Part shown: positions 33,988 to 43,122 of the stretch, one piece after another
Layout of the letters: each line of letters opens with the position of its first letter
Numbering within the stretch: the stretch's first letter is position 1
Assembly: GCF_000024905.1 (NCBI RefSeq)
Contig: NC_013522.1
Coordinates: forward strand, 186,001 to 250,000
DNA length: 64,000 bases
Source: Thermanaerovibrio acidaminovorans DSM 6589
GTDB taxonomy: Bacteria > Synergistota > Synergistia > Synergistales > Synergistaceae
Direction: 5' to 3'
The notes under the pieces: model-generated
Seen by the model: the letters and a program-made list of their open reading frames with translations, nothing else
The model's database searches: none
Told to the model about the DNA's origin: nothing
Translations under genes and position numbers: made by a program

Positions 33988-34728
33988 TTGGAGGATCAAC
34001 TGGGGGCGATGCAGAAAGTGGAATCCCACGTCCTGTCCCGGATAGTGAGCCGCCGGTACCTGCCGGGGGACCGGCTCACCGAGCCGGCCCTGGCGGAGGA
34101 GCTGGGGCTCAGCCGGACGCCGGTGCGGCACGCCCTGTCCGCCCTGGTGTCCGACGGGGTCCTGGTGAGGGAGGAGGGGCGGCGTGGCTACCTGATACCC
34201 AGGCTCACCCGGGAGGACATGACGGAGGTCTTCTCCGCCCGGGAGGTGCTGGAGGGCTTCATGGCCCAGAAGGCGGCACTGGCCGCCACCGGGGAGGACA
34301 TAGGGTGCCTTAGGGCCATCAACGCCAAGGAGGAGGCCCTGGCCAACTTGGGGGACGTGGAGGGCTACTGCGCCGCCAACGACGAGTTCCACATGGCGGT
34401 GGCCCGGATGGCGAGGAACGGCTACCTCATGAAGGCCTTCAAGCTGGTCTACTGGAGGAGCCAGCTTTACGTCCACGCCCTGATCGACTTCCTCCCCCCG
34501 TCGGAGGACGGGGGATCCCAGAGCCTCCTGGAGCACCGGCGGATAGTGGACGCCATAGAGAGGCGGGATCCGGAGGGGGCCCGGCGGGCGGCGGAGGAGC
34601 ACCTGAGGAGCACCCGGGGCTACCGGATAGCCTTCGGAGGGCGGGAGGCCCTGTTTCTGGACATGTTCGAAGGGGAGAAGAGACACCGGAGGGGCCGAAG
34701 GGCCCCTGGGAGGGAGGATCGGATTTGA
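33988..34728 (+). CDS. GntR-family regulator (FCD type) of the iadA locus
   Basis: A 246-residue regulator with winged helix at about 10-75 (ALAEELGLSRTPVRHALSAL) and an FCD domain at about 85-220 (EFHMAVARMA, EHRRIVDAI). TTG 33988 follows GGAGGGGGG; the ATG at 33973 lacks a ribosome site. Its stop overlaps the iadA start (TTGA). The palindrome at 33941-33970 in front of it is probably its own operator. Confidence 0.86.
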   Translation: MEDQLGAMQKVESHVLSRIVSRRYLPGDRLTEPALAEELGLSRTPVRHALSALVSDGVLVREEGRRGYLIPRLTREDMTEVFSAREVLEGFMAQKAALAATGEDIGCLRAINAKEEALANLGDVEGYCAANDEFHMAVARMARNGYLMKAFKLVYWRSQLYVHALIDFLPPSEDGGSQSLLEHRRIVDAIERRDPEGARRAAEEHLRSTRGYRIAFGGREALFLDMFEGEKRHRRGRRAPGREDRI

Positions 34729-35897
34729 GGTCTTATCTTTTGAGAGGCGGGGATGTCTTCTCCCCCGAGCCCCTGGGGAGATGCGATGTGCTCTGCGTGG
34801 GGGAGAGGATAGCGGCGGTGGGGGATCTGGGGGGCGTGTGCCTGCCGGACCTGGAGGTGGTGGACGTCTCGGGGCTCGTGGTCCTGCCGGGGCTGATCGA
34901 CAACCACGTGCACATCCTGGGGGGCGGCGGCGAGGGTGGCCCCGCCACCAGGACTCCGGAGCTGTCGGTGGAGGAGGCCTTCAGGTCCGGAGTCACCACC
35001 GTGATAGGGGTACTCGGGACCGACGACGTTACCCGGTCGGTGGCCTCCCTGGTGGCCAAGTCCAGGGGGCTTGCGGCGGAGGGGATGAGCGCCTGGGTCA
35101 TGGTGGGGTCCTACCAGTTGCCGGTGGCCACCCTGACGGGCAGCATCCGGTCCGACATAGCCCTGGTGGAGGCGGTGATCGGCGTGGGGGAGGTGGCTCT
35201 GTCGGACCACCGGTCCAGCCAGCCCTCCTTCGAGGAGTTCGTTCGTCTGGCCGCCGCCGCCCGGGTAGGGGGCATGCTCAAGGGCTTCGGCGGCAAGGTG
35301 AACGTCCACATGGGGGACGGGCCCAGGGGGTTGGAGATGCTCCGCCGGGCCGCCCGGGAGACGGAGATACCGGTGGATCAGTTCATCCCCACCCACGTGA
35401 ACCGGAACCCGAAGCTGTTCGATGAGGCGGTGGCCTACGCCCTGGAGGGCGGGGTGGTGGACCTCACCACCAGCACCACCCCGGTCTTCCTGGCGGAGGG
35501 GGAGGTGAAGTGCTCCCTGGGATTGCGGCGGCTTCTGGATGCGGGGGTGCCGGTGGAGCGGATCTGCTTCAGCTCCGACGGACAGGGTAGCCTGCCGGAC
35601 TTCGACCCGGAGGGTAACCTGCGTGGGCTGACGGTTGGAGGGGTGGGCTCCCTTTGGGAGGAGGTTCGGGACTCGGTCCTGTCCGAAGGGGTGCCGCTGG
35701 AGAGGGCGGTCCCGGTGGCCACCTCTTCCCCCGCCCGTTTCCACCGGCTGCCCCGGAAGGGTTCGGTGGCGGAGGGCTTCGACGGGGACCTGTTGGTGGT
35801 GGACCAGGACCTCCGGCCGGTCCACGTGATGAGCCGCGGCTCCATGGCGGTTAGGGATCGGGAGCTAATCATGCGGAGTACCTTCAGCCGCCGCTGA
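34725..35897 (+). CDS. iadA: isoaspartyl dipeptidase (amidohydrolase)
   Basis: A 390-residue metal-dependent amidohydrolase that cleaves beta-aspartyl dipeptides formed from damaged proteins. Metal ligands and landmarks: LIDNHVHILGGGGEGG near residue 57, the bridging-Lys region, HVNRNPKL (His), and the Asp in CFSSDGQGSLPDF near residue 287. The sequence ending FDGDLLVVD is typical. The TTG start overlaps the stop of the GntR gene, so the two are coupled. With the divergent YfcC carrier it may form a peptide or aspartate utilisation unit. A strong terminator follows. Confidence 0.88.
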   Translation: MRSYLLRGGDVFSPEPLGRCDVLCVGERIAAVGDLGGVCLPDLEVVDVSGLVVLPGLIDNHVHILGGGGEGGPATRTPELSVEEAFRSGVTTVIGVLGTDDVTRSVASLVAKSRGLAAEGMSAWVMVGSYQLPVATLTGSIRSDIALVEAVIGVGEVALSDHRSSQPSFEEFVRLAAAARVGGMLKGFGGKVNVHMGDGPRGLEMLRRAARETEIPVDQFIPTHVNRNPKLFDEAVAYALEGGVVDLTTSTTPVFLAEGEVKCSLGLRRLLDAGVPVERICFSSDGQGSLPDFDPEGNLRGLTVGGVGSLWEEVRDSVLSEGVPLERAVPVATSSPARFHRLPRKGSVAEGFDGDLLVVDQDLRPVHVMSRGSMAVRDRELIMRSTFSRR

Positions 35898-35909
35898 GGC
35901 CCGGATGCG

Positions 35910-35936
35910 GCCCGGGGGCCCATGGGGCCCCCGGGC
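35910..35936. terminator. bidirectional intrinsic terminator
   Basis: A perfect 12-bp stem (GCCCGGGGGCCC with its complement) with loop ATG, followed by TTGATTT. It separates the convergent iadA and HD-GYP genes. Confidence 0.8.
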
Positions 35937-35963
35937 TTGATTTGATCTCGGACTCGATCGATC

Positions 35964-37127
35964 TTAGACGTCCAGCGCCCGCTTGATGAACAGCTTCCGG
36001 TGGACCTCCTTGTGGAGCTCGATTATCCTGGTGGTCCCGTCGGGCTCCTTGACCATTATCTTGGGCTGCAACAGGTTCCCCTCCGTGGATGCCGCCACGG
36101 TTCCGATGGTCCCGTCCGACAGCTCCACCACCGATCCCGGGGGATATATGCCCATGCCGCTGAGCAACACCTTGCAGACCTCCGGGTCGAAGTGGGTCTC
36201 GTTGGCGCTCATGACGAAGTTGAAGGCCGCCTTGGCGGAGACCGCCTGCTTGTAGGACCTGTCACTGGTCATGGCGTCGAAGGTGTCCGCCACCGCCAGG
36301 ATCCGGGCGATCAAGGGGATGTCCTTTTCCGTGAGGCCGTCCGGGTATCCGGAGCCGTCCCACCGCTCGTGGTGGTGCCTTATGCCCAGCAGGATGTCCG
36401 GGTCGTCCACCCCCGACTCCCGGGCGATCCGCTCGCTGTGGAGGGGGTGCTGGCGGATCAGCGCCCGCTCCTGGTCGGACAGGGGCTCCGACTTGTCCAG
36501 CACCTCCTTGGGGATGGCGGTCTTCCCCAGGTCGAAGAGCAGCCCCGCCCTTATGGCCTTGTCCACCACGGGTTCCTGGCATCGGTTGATCTCGCAGAGC
36601 CTCTTGGCCAGGTATCCCGCCAGGAGCGAGACGTTGAGGCTGTGGGTGTGGGTGTAGCTGTCCGCCCGGTCCGCCGAGGCCAGGGAGTAGAGGATCTGGT
36701 TGGTCCTGCGGATCTCGTCACCCAGCATGTTCCCCAGCCGGTCCACCTCCCCCTTGGGGAAGTTGAACTTTTGGTCTATGGTGAGCCTGGAGAACACCTC
36801 CGACAGGGTGTCGCTCACCTCCTGGCTCACCTTGGGGTCCACGGTCTCGAAGGAGGAGTCGATCTGCTTGAGCAGCTCCCTCATGACCCCCTTGTCCACC
36901 CGGTGGGAGAACTCCAGCTCCACCTGGTCTATCCCCTCCGCCTTGAGGGACGACACTAGCCGCTCCGGGTTCCTGAACTTGCCCAGGATCTCCCCTATGG
37001 GGACCTTGTTGGGCACCAAGAGGGCGCTTCCGGAGGAGCTGAAGATGTTCTTGACGAACACCGCGTCCGGGTAGGACGCTATCTCCTCCACTGGGACTGT
37101 CCTTCTGTAGCTGGCGGTATGCTTCAC
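35964..37127 (-). CDS. HD-GYP-domain protein with altered HD motif
   Basis: A 387-residue soluble protein. An N-terminal region of about 120 residues ([20 protein letters not shown], then [10 protein letters not shown]) precedes an HD-GYP domain (about 125-345): [44 protein letters not shown] and [15 protein letters not shown]. Where active enzymes have HD in LHDIGK, this one has FD, so a metal-ligand His is lost. It may bind c-di-GMP without cleaving it, or work with a reduced metal site. The GTG start has GGAGG eight bases upstream. It is a single gene, divergent from the binding-domain gene at 37283. Confidence 0.85.
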   Translation of the reverse strand: MKHTASYRRTVPVEEIASYPDAVFVKNIFSSSGSALLVPNKVPIGEILGKFRNPERLVSSLKAEGIDQVELEFSHRVDKGVMRELLKQIDSSFETVDPKVSQEVSDTLSEVFSRLTIDQKFNFPKGEVDRLGNMLGDEIRRTNQILYSLASADRADSYTHTHSLNVSLLAGYLAKRLCEINRCQEPVVDKAIRAGLLFDLGKTAIPKEVLDKSEPLSDQERALIRQHPLHSERIARESGVDDPDILLGIRHHHERWDGSGYPDGLTEKDIPLIARILAVADTFDAMTSDRSYKQAVSAKAAFNFVMSANETHFDPEVCKVLLSGMGIYPPGSVVELSDGTIGTVAASTEGNLLQPKIMVKEPDGTTRIIELHKEVHRKLFIKRALDV

Positions 37128-37282
37128 TTCCGATTCCTCCCTGGGGAGGTCCCCCGTGTGATTCTATCCGGACTTAAGTATATATGAAAAACAAAAGATT
37201 TGCACACCTCTAGGGGCCCGGCTCCCGTCCCTTTATCGGGTGGTATAAAATTGGACTTAAGCTTGGAGATGGGGGAGATCCT

Positions 37283-38839
37283 TTGGACCAGTCGATGGCG
37301 CTAGACCGGATAGGGGAGATATTGGACAGGTACGGCCGGGAGCTGTTGGAGGACCCGGACAGGCTTCAGCATCTGCTGGAGGGGGAGTGGGGAGCAGGCC
37401 GGGAGTGGTTCTTCCCCTTCGTGATGGCGGTCCGGACCGCCCGGGAGGTGGGCTACTCCATGCCCCTCAGCTCCCCCATGGGGGCGGTGGTGGCGGACGC
37501 GATGGTGGATCGGTTCGGGATCGACCCGGAGACCGCCCGATGGGCCTCCTCCGGCCTGGTGTTGCTGTCCCGTCGCCACTACGGGTCCAGCTCCGAGGTG
37601 ACCCGGTCGCGGGTGGTGGACCTGGAGGGGGTGCCCCGGCGGAGGCCAATGCTCTCTCCCAGCCAGATCTTGTGGGCGGTCATGGGGCTCCTGTGGTTCT
37701 TCGCCGCCCTGTCGTTCGGGGTCTACCGGATGTTGGCGGACCGGAGGCCCGAGGGGGGGGAGTTCCGGATAACCCTGATGGCCCCCCTGACCGGTCCTGG
37801 GGGCCCCGCGGGGCAGGCCATGCTGAGGGCCGGGCAGCTGGCGGTGGAGCAGGTTAACGCTCAGGGGGGCATAAGGGGCTATCGGGTGAGGCTCCTGGGC
37901 TTCGACTCCTTCGCCCCCGACGGGGCCGGTGCGGCGGAGATGGCGGACCGGATGAAGGCCAAGACCAGGCCCCACGTGGTGGTGGCGGCGGTGGGGGACG
38001 CGGGGGCCCTGGAGCTGGTGAATTGGAGCCAGTCCACCCTTACGCCGGTCATAGCGCTGGACGCCAAGGATCCCAAGGTGCCGGCGGTTAGCCCCTACAA
38101 GCCCAACCCCTTCATGTTCGCCCTCCTGGCGGGGCCCAACGTGGAGGGCAGGTCCCTGGCCCACCTGGTCTCCAGGGGGCTGAACCGGCGCCGGGTCCTG
38201 CTGGTCTTCGACGGTGGAAGCCCCAGGTCCGTGGAGGCCCAGCGCCGGTTCGAGTCCGCCTTCCCCGCCGCCGGTGGGGAGGTGGCCAACCGGTTCGACG
38301 TGTCCCAGGGATCCCTGGACCAGCTCCAGCGGGTGTTGGACGAGGCGGCCCTGGCTGAGTCGGACTCGGCGGTGGTGGCCCTGGTGTTCGATCACCGGCT
38401 GGTGGACCTGGCGAGGATCCTGAGGCTCCGCTTCAGGGGCCCTTTGGTGGGGCTGGGGCTTCCCAGGGAGGCCCACCTGGAGGCGTTTCGCAACAGCTGG
38501 TGGCTGGACGATTTGGCCCCCGGGGACGTGTACGTCCAGCCCTTCGTGGTGGCCTACCGCCAGAGGTACAAGGAGCAGCTGCCCCGGGATCTGGTGGCCC
38601 CGGCGGTGCTGAGCTACGACGGGGTCCGGTGGGCGGCGGACGCCATATCCAGGGCCTCCTCCTACCGGCCGGAGGGCATAAGGTATGCGCTGGCGGACAC
38701 CAGGTCGGTGCCGCTGGTGCACGCCACCCTCACCATAGACCCATCGATCCACGCCCCCTCCAGCAAGGCCATGGCGCTCATATACGTGGGCGACCGGGGC
38801 CCCGCCTTCCAGCGGAGGATATGGGTGAGGGGCCGCTGA
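37283..38839 (+). CDS. membrane-anchored protein with Leu/Ile/Val-type binding domain
   Basis: 518 residues with an unusual layout. Residues 1-120 form a soluble N-terminal domain (IGEILDRYGRELLEDPDRLQHLLEG) similar to short adaptor regions seen next to signalling domains; one membrane segment follows at about 129-148 (ILWAVMGLLWFFAALSFGVY); residues about 158-515 are a periplasmic-binding fold of the branched-chain amino-acid type (LMAPLTGPGGPAGQAM, VEQVNAQGGIRGY, PAVLSYDGVRWAAD). The binding domain would face outwards on an internal anchor. No ABC transporter genes are adjacent, so sensing rather than uptake is more likely. TTG is the start. Confidence 0.72.
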   Translation: MDQSMALDRIGEILDRYGRELLEDPDRLQHLLEGEWGAGREWFFPFVMAVRTAREVGYSMPLSSPMGAVVADAMVDRFGIDPETARWASSGLVLLSRRHYGSSSEVTRSRVVDLEGVPRRRPMLSPSQILWAVMGLLWFFAALSFGVYRMLADRRPEGGEFRITLMAPLTGPGGPAGQAMLRAGQLAVEQVNAQGGIRGYRVRLLGFDSFAPDGAGAAEMADRMKAKTRPHVVVAAVGDAGALELVNWSQSTLTPVIALDAKDPKVPAVSPYKPNPFMFALLAGPNVEGRSLAHLVSRGLNRRRVLLVFDGGSPRSVEAQRRFESAFPAAGGEVANRFDVSQGSLDQLQRVLDEAALAESDSAVVALVFDHRLVDLARILRLRFRGPLVGLGLPREAHLEAFRNSWWLDDLAPGDVYVQPFVVAYRQRYKEQLPRDLVAPAVLSYDGVRWAADAISRASSYRPEGIRYALADTRSVPLVHATLTIDPSIHAPSSKAMALIYVGDRGPAFQRRIWVRGR

Positions 38840-38842
38840 AGA

Positions 38843-38851
38843 TGCTATAAT
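38843..38851 (+). promoter_or_regulatory. extended -10 promoter of the acyl-CoA synthetase gene
   Basis: TGC directly precedes TATAAT (38846-38851), 41 bases before the ATG. No good -35 is present, as often with extended -10 promoters. Confidence 0.45.
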
Positions 38852-38892
38852 TAAAAAATGCCGTTTGTAGAAGATGCGAGAGGGGAGAGTCC

Positions 38893-40377
38893 ATGGATCG
38901 TTTGGAGAAGTTCCTGAAGGGCAAGCTTGAGGAGTCCCCGGGGACCAACTGTTACTGGTGGAAGGGCCAGTGGAGGACCAGGCGGGACCTGGCGGACCTG
39001 GTGGTCCATTCCAGGAGGACCCTGGAGGAATCGGGTTTCCGGGAGGGTATGAGGCTGGGGCTCATGATGCCCAACTGCCCCATGGTGTTGGCCCTTTCCA
39101 TAGCGGCCTGGAGCCTGGGCGGGGCGGTGGCCCCCCTGAACCTCCGGTCCGGCTTCGAGGGGCTCATGAGGCTCATATCGATGCTGGACCTCCACGGGGT
39201 GGCCTTCATGGAGGACCGGCCGGAGATAGGGGAGGGGCTCAAGCAGGCGGGGATACCCTCGTCCCCCTGTGGCCTGGAGGGGCCCTTGCGGCCCTTCACC
39301 GGCCGGGGGGCCTCCCAGCTGGACCTGCCGGACGTGGCGGTGATCTTCAGCACCTCGGGCACCACCGGCCTCCCGAAGGCGGTCCCCATATCCCACCGGA
39401 ACATAATGAGCAACGTGACCGCCGTGATAGATCACGTGGAGTTCCTCCGCCCCGGGGAGGTGCTCCTGAACGCCCTTCCCAACTTCCACACCCTGGGCTA
39501 CAGCGTGGCGGGGATGTTGCCCCTCATCGGTGAGATATCCCAGGCCATCATTCCCTCCTTCATCCCCCCGGATCAGGCGCTGGCCGCCATCAACGCGGCG
39601 GCTGTCACGGGGATAATCGCGGTCCCCACCATGATATCCATGCTGGTGGGCTCCGTGGCCAGGGGTGGTGAGCGGCCTCGGGGGGTCAACTTCGTCATCT
39701 CCGGGGGGGACAAGCTGAACGTGGAGATGGACCGCCGGTGCGGCGAGCTGCTGGGGGCCCCCATCCTGGAGGGATACGGGCTAACCGAGTGCTCTCCTGT
39801 GGTGGCGGTGAACCGAAGCTACGATAAGCGCCGGCTGGGCACCGTGGGCCCCATAGTAAAGGGCTACGAGTGGCAGATAAGGGACCTGAACGACAACCTC
39901 CTGGAGGATGGGAGCGAGGGGGTCCTGTGGGTCAAGGGACCGTCGGTGACCGCCGGCTACTTCAGGGACCGGGAGAACACCCAGGCCCGGTTCAGGGACG
40001 GCTGGTTCAACACCGGCGACGTGGTCCGGATCGACCCGGACGGCTACGTTACCATCCTGGACAGGGCCACGGACATAATCATCGTTGGGGGCTTCAACGT
40101 CTACCCCCAGGAGGTGGAGCTATGCCTCCTGGAGCACCCGGCGGTGGCCGCCGCGGTGGCGGTGGGGGAGAGGAACAGCATGACCGGTGAGGTTGTAAAG
40201 GCCTTCGTGGTGCTGAAGGAGGGGGCCTCCGCCTCGCCGAGGGACATCATCGACTTCGCCAAGGATAAGCTGCCCCACTTCAAGGTGCCCCGCAAGGTGG
40301 TGATCCTGCCGGAGCTGCCCATCTCCAGCACCGGCAAGGTCAGCCGCCGGGCGCTCAGGGAGATGGACGCCCAGTAG
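38893..40377 (+). CDS. AMP-forming acyl-CoA synthetase
   Basis: A 494-residue adenylate-forming enzyme that activates a carboxylic acid to its CoA thioester. Motifs in order: the P-loop FSTSGTTGLPKAV near residue 153, YGLTECSP near 295, NTGDVVRIDPDGY near 375, DRATDIIIVGGFNVYP and the catalytic Lys in GKVSRRALRE near 482. The overall form is close to long- or medium-chain fatty acid ligases; an aryl substrate is possible. It appears monocistronic, with its own promoter and a strong terminator. Confidence 0.86.
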   Translation: MDRLEKFLKGKLEESPGTNCYWWKGQWRTRRDLADLVVHSRRTLEESGFREGMRLGLMMPNCPMVLALSIAAWSLGGAVAPLNLRSGFEGLMRLISMLDLHGVAFMEDRPEIGEGLKQAGIPSSPCGLEGPLRPFTGRGASQLDLPDVAVIFSTSGTTGLPKAVPISHRNIMSNVTAVIDHVEFLRPGEVLLNALPNFHTLGYSVAGMLPLIGEISQAIIPSFIPPDQALAAINAAAVTGIIAVPTMISMLVGSVARGGERPRGVNFVISGGDKLNVEMDRRCGELLGAPILEGYGLTECSPVVAVNRSYDKRRLGTVGPIVKGYEWQIRDLNDNLLEDGSEGVLWVKGPSVTAGYFRDRENTQARFRDGWFNTGDVVRIDPDGYVTILDRATDIIIVGGFNVYPQEVELCLLEHPAVAAAVAVGERNSMTGEVVKAFVVLKEGASASPRDIIDFAKDKLPHFKVPRKVVILPELPISSTGKVSRRALREMDAQ

Positions 40378-40397
40378 AGAGCCGTCGTCGGATCTAA

Positions 40398-40441
40398 GGG
40401 AAGGGTTCGAGGGTGGCCATGGCCCCCCTCGAACCCTTCCC
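40398..40441. terminator. bidirectional intrinsic terminator
   Basis: A 16-bp perfect stem (GGGAAGGGTTCGAGGG with its complement) with a 12-base loop, between the convergent acyl-CoA synthetase and MOSC genes. Confidence 0.75.
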
Positions 40442-40447
40442 GGACCC

Positions 40448-40891
40448 TCAGTCTAGGACCGTGACCGGGTCGCCGGTGCGCACCAGCCCGGACCGGAGCA
40501 CCCGGCAGAAGATCCCCCTCCGGGGCATTATGCAGTCCCCGGTGGTGTGGTAGATCTGGCACCGGGTGTGGCACTCCTTGCCTATCTGGGTAACCTCCAG
40601 CAGCGCCTCCCCAACCTGGATCCTGGTGCCGATGGGCAGCGAAGACAGGTCTATGCCGCTCACCCCAATGTTCTCCCCGAAGCTGCCGTTCACTATGCTG
40701 GACAGCTTTTCTGCCATCATGTCGATGTCCTCCTGGGCCAGCAGGCTCACCTGTCGGTGCCAGTCACCCCCGTGGGCGTCCCCCTCCAGGCCGAACCCCT
40801 CCAGGATCCGGGCCTGGTCCACCCGGTGTTTGACGGTCCCCTTGGATTCGGACAAGCAGACCGCCGTGACCCTCCCCTCAGTCCGCGGCAC
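40448..40891 (-). CDS. MOSC-domain protein
   Basis: About 147 residues, a stand-alone MOSC fold. The family Cys is in GKECHTRCQIY and the fold core includes GLEGDAHGGDWHRQVSLL and GENIGVSGIDLSSLPIG. MOSC proteins handle sulfur on molybdenum cofactor or similar carriers. It overlaps the end of the nifU gene, so sulfur from the NifS desulfurase could pass to it; that would suit sulfuration of the molybdenum hydroxylase encoded in this window, though the link is inference. The start is uncertain; GTG 40891 is chosen because the sequence before it does not look like the family. Confidence 0.78.
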   Translation of the reverse strand: MPRTEGRVTAVCLSESKGTVKHRVDQARILEGFGLEGDAHGGDWHRQVSLLAQEDIDMMAEKLSSIVNGSFGENIGVSGIDLSSLPIGTRIQVGEALLEVTQIGKECHTRCQIYHTTGDCIMPRRGIFCRVLRSGLVRTGDPVTVLD

Positions 40892-41330
40892 GGCTCTCCA
40901 TCCCCTCCTCGTCTTCGTGGTGGGAGAAGCAGCTCCCCCCCGTGGGCTCCGGAGACTCACCCCGCTGGCGCCTCAGGTAGTCCTCGATGGCGGCCCTTAT
41001 GCCCTGCTCCGCCAGGAGGGAGCAGTGGACCTTCTCCGGTGGCAGGCCCCCCAGGGCCTCCGCCACGTCCTTGTTGGTCACATTGAGGGCCTCATCGATG
41101 GTCTTGCCCTTCACCATCTCGGTCACCATGGAGCTGGTGGCGATGGCGGCGGCGCAGCCGAAGGTCTGGAACCTTACGTCCTCTATCTTACCATCCCTTA
41201 TCCGGAGGTATATCTTCATCACGTCCCCGCACTTGGGGTTCCCCACCTCCCCCACCCCATCCGGGTCGGGCAGCTCCCCCACGTTCACCGGGTTCATGAA
41301 GTACTGGACCACCTTCTCGCTATAGGCCAT
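40878..41330 (-). CDS. nifU: NifU/IscU-type Fe-S scaffold protein
   Basis: A 150-residue scaffold on which 2Fe-2S or 4Fe-4S clusters are assembled. The three cluster Cys are in NPKCGDVMKI, TFGCAAAIATSS and KVHCSLLAEQ, at the classical spacing, with the Asp after the first. The C-terminal tail (about 30 residues, FSHHEDEEGMES) is a hydrophilic addition with an extra Cys. It follows nifS by 15 bases in the isc-like operon. Confidence 0.9.
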   Translation of the reverse strand: MAYSEKVVQYFMNPVNVGELPDPDGVGEVGNPKCGDVMKIYLRIRDGKIEDVRFQTFGCAAAIATSSMVTEMVKGKTIDEALNVTNKDVAEALGGLPPEKVHCSLLAEQGIRAAIEDYLRRQRGESPEPTGGSCFSHHEDEEGMESRAAD

Positions 41331-41344
41331 GACAGATCATCTCC

Positions 41345-42511
41345 TTACGCCTTCTTGTAGGGGGACATGTCCCTTAGGGTCTTTATTATGGGGGGAAGGA
41401 CCGACAGCACGTGATCCACGTCCTCCTGGGTGGTGTCCTTCCCAAGGGTGAGCCGCAGCGACCCGTGGGCCAGCTCGTGGGGGAGCCCTATGGACAATAG
41501 CACGTGGCTGGGGTCAAGGCTGCCGGAGGTGCAGGCGGACCCGCTGGAGGCCGCCACCCCGGCGAAGTCCAGCCGCAACACCATGGCCTCCCCTTCCACC
41601 CGGGGGATGCAGAAGCTGGCGTGAAAGGGCAGTCGATGGGTCCTGCTTCCGGTGACGAAGGAGTCCTCCACCGACGAGAGCACCCCCTCGATAAGCCGGT
41701 CCCGGAGCTGGGCCTCCCGCTCGTGCTCCCCCTTTGAGAGCCTCTCAGCCGCCATCTCCGCCGCCATGCCGAAGCCCACCACCAAAGGCACGTTCTCCGT
41801 GCCGGACCTGAGGCCGAACTCCTGGCCTCCCCCGTGGATCAGGGGGGTGAGCTTTATGCCCCTCCGGACGTACAGGGCCCCTATCCCCTTGGGACCGTAC
41901 ATCTTGTGGGCCGCCATGGTCAGCATGTCCACCGGCAAGGACCGGACGTCCAGTGGCATGTGACCCGCCGCCTGGACCCCGTCGGTGTGGAAGAGCACCC
42001 CCCGCTCCCGGCAGATCCCCCCCAGCTCCCCGATGGGCTGGACGGTGCCGATCTCGTTGTTGGCGAACATGATGGACACCAGGGTGGTGTCAGGCCTTAT
42101 GGCCCCCCTCAGGTCCTCGGGGGAGACCAGCCCCTCCCGGTCCACGGGCAGCACCGTCACCTCGAACCCGTTCTTGCCCAGCCACTTGAAGGCGTCCAGC
42201 ACCGCGTGGTGCTCTATGGCGCTGGTTATTATGTGCCTGCCCCGGTCCCTCATGGCCCAGGCGGCGCCCTTTATGGCCAGGTTGTCCGCCTCGCTCCCGC
42301 CGCCGGTGAATATGATCTCCTTGGGCTCCGCCCCTATTAGGGACGCCACCTGACCCCTCGCCCGGTCCATGGCGGATCGGGCCTCCTTCCCCCAGCCATG
42401 CAGGCTGTTGGGGTTCCCGTAGTGCTCGGTGAAGAAGGGCACCATGGCCTCCACCACCTTGGGATCCACCGGGGTGGTGGCCGAGTGATCCATGTAGACC
42501 CGCCTACTCAT
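41345..42511 (-). CDS. nifS: cysteine desulfurase, NifS/IscS type
   Basis: A 388-residue PLP enzyme that takes sulfur from cysteine. The PLP Lys is in MAAHKMYGPKG near residue 202; the N-terminal MDHSATTPVDPKV and the sulfur-carrying Cys in GSACTSGSLDPSHVL near residue 327 are present. It overlaps the end of the Rrf2 gene by eight bases, so the regulator, desulfurase, scaffold and MOSC protein form one operon. Confidence 0.92.
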   Translation of the reverse strand: MSRRVYMDHSATTPVDPKVVEAMVPFFTEHYGNPNSLHGWGKEARSAMDRARGQVASLIGAEPKEIIFTGGGSEADNLAIKGAAWAMRDRGRHIITSAIEHHAVLDAFKWLGKNGFEVTVLPVDREGLVSPEDLRGAIRPDTTLVSIMFANNEIGTVQPIGELGGICRERGVLFHTDGVQAAGHMPLDVRSLPVDMLTMAAHKMYGPKGIGALYVRRGIKLTPLIHGGGQEFGLRSGTENVPLVVGFGMAAEMAAERLSKGEHEREAQLRDRLIEGVLSSVEDSFVTGSRTHRLPFHASFCIPRVEGEAMVLRLDFAGVAASSGSACTSGSLDPSHVLLSIGLPHELAHGSLRLTLGKDTTQEDVDHVLSVLPPIIKTLRDMSPYKKA

Positions 42512-42944
42512 CTTCGCTTACCTCCTCTGCTGTTATCCCATCCACCAGGTCCTGGAAGGTGGTGCCGTCGTAGACCTCCTCCAGGGCCCTGGCAGCCCTA
42601 GCCCAAAGAGGCCTGAAGCTGCACTGGCCCGAGAGCCTGCAACCCCCCCGCCCTATGAGACAATCCACCGGCGAGAGGGGCCCCTGCACGTCCCTGATCA
42701 CGTCCCCGATGGATATCTCCCAGGGTGGACGGGCCAGCACGTAGCCCCCCTCCCGCCCCCGGAGGGACTCCACGTAGCCCATGGCCTTCAGCTCCGACAG
42801 GATCACCTCCAGGAACTTCCTGGGTATCCGTTGGGCCTCCGCTATGCGGGCTATCTTCACTGGCCCCGCCCGGTATTGAACCGATAGCTCATATAGGGCC
42901 CTCAGAGCGTACTGGGTCTTCTGGTTGACCCCAATGGGGACCAC
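42504..42944 (-). CDS. Rrf2-family regulator (IscR-like)
   Basis: About 146 residues. The winged helix is TQYALRALYELS and IPRKFLEVILSELKAMGYV; the Cys triplet typical of Fe-S-sensing Rrf2 proteins is CLIGRGGCRLSGQC near residue 98. It probably senses cluster status and controls the operon it heads. The start is not certain: GTG 42944 is used, since the extension up to 43028 contains non-family sequence and the promoter. Confidence 0.82.
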   Translation of the reverse strand: MVPIGVNQKTQYALRALYELSVQYRAGPVKIARIAEAQRIPRKFLEVILSELKAMGYVESLRGREGGYVLARPPWEISIGDVIRDVQGPLSPVDCLIGRGGCRLSGQCSFRPLWARAARALEEVYDGTTFQDLVDGITAEEVSEDE

Positions 42945-42966
42945 CCCATCTCTATCTTTTTGGTAG

Positions 42967-42995
42967 ATATTACACCCCCCGGGGCGGGAAGTAAA
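42967..42995 (-). promoter_or_regulatory. promoter of the isc-like operon
   Basis: On the minus strand: TTTACT (42990-42995), 17-bp spacer, TAATAT (42967-42972), about 23 bases before the chosen start of the Rrf2 gene. Confidence 0.5.
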
Positions 42996-43122
42996 TACCC
43001 CCGTGCTGAATTCCGGATTGAACCCCACGGTAGGTTGAATTAGAATTTCTCCCGAGACCTATGCCCGGAGAGAGCCAGAGAGGGACACCAATTGGCCCCT
43101 GGGGGGCGGGAGGTTTTGCCGC

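Noticed and set aside
37200-37282. Alternative-sigma promoter before the binding-domain gene
   Set aside because: TATAAA is present, but neither a proper -35 nor the GG/GC pair of a sigma-54 site lies at the right distance.
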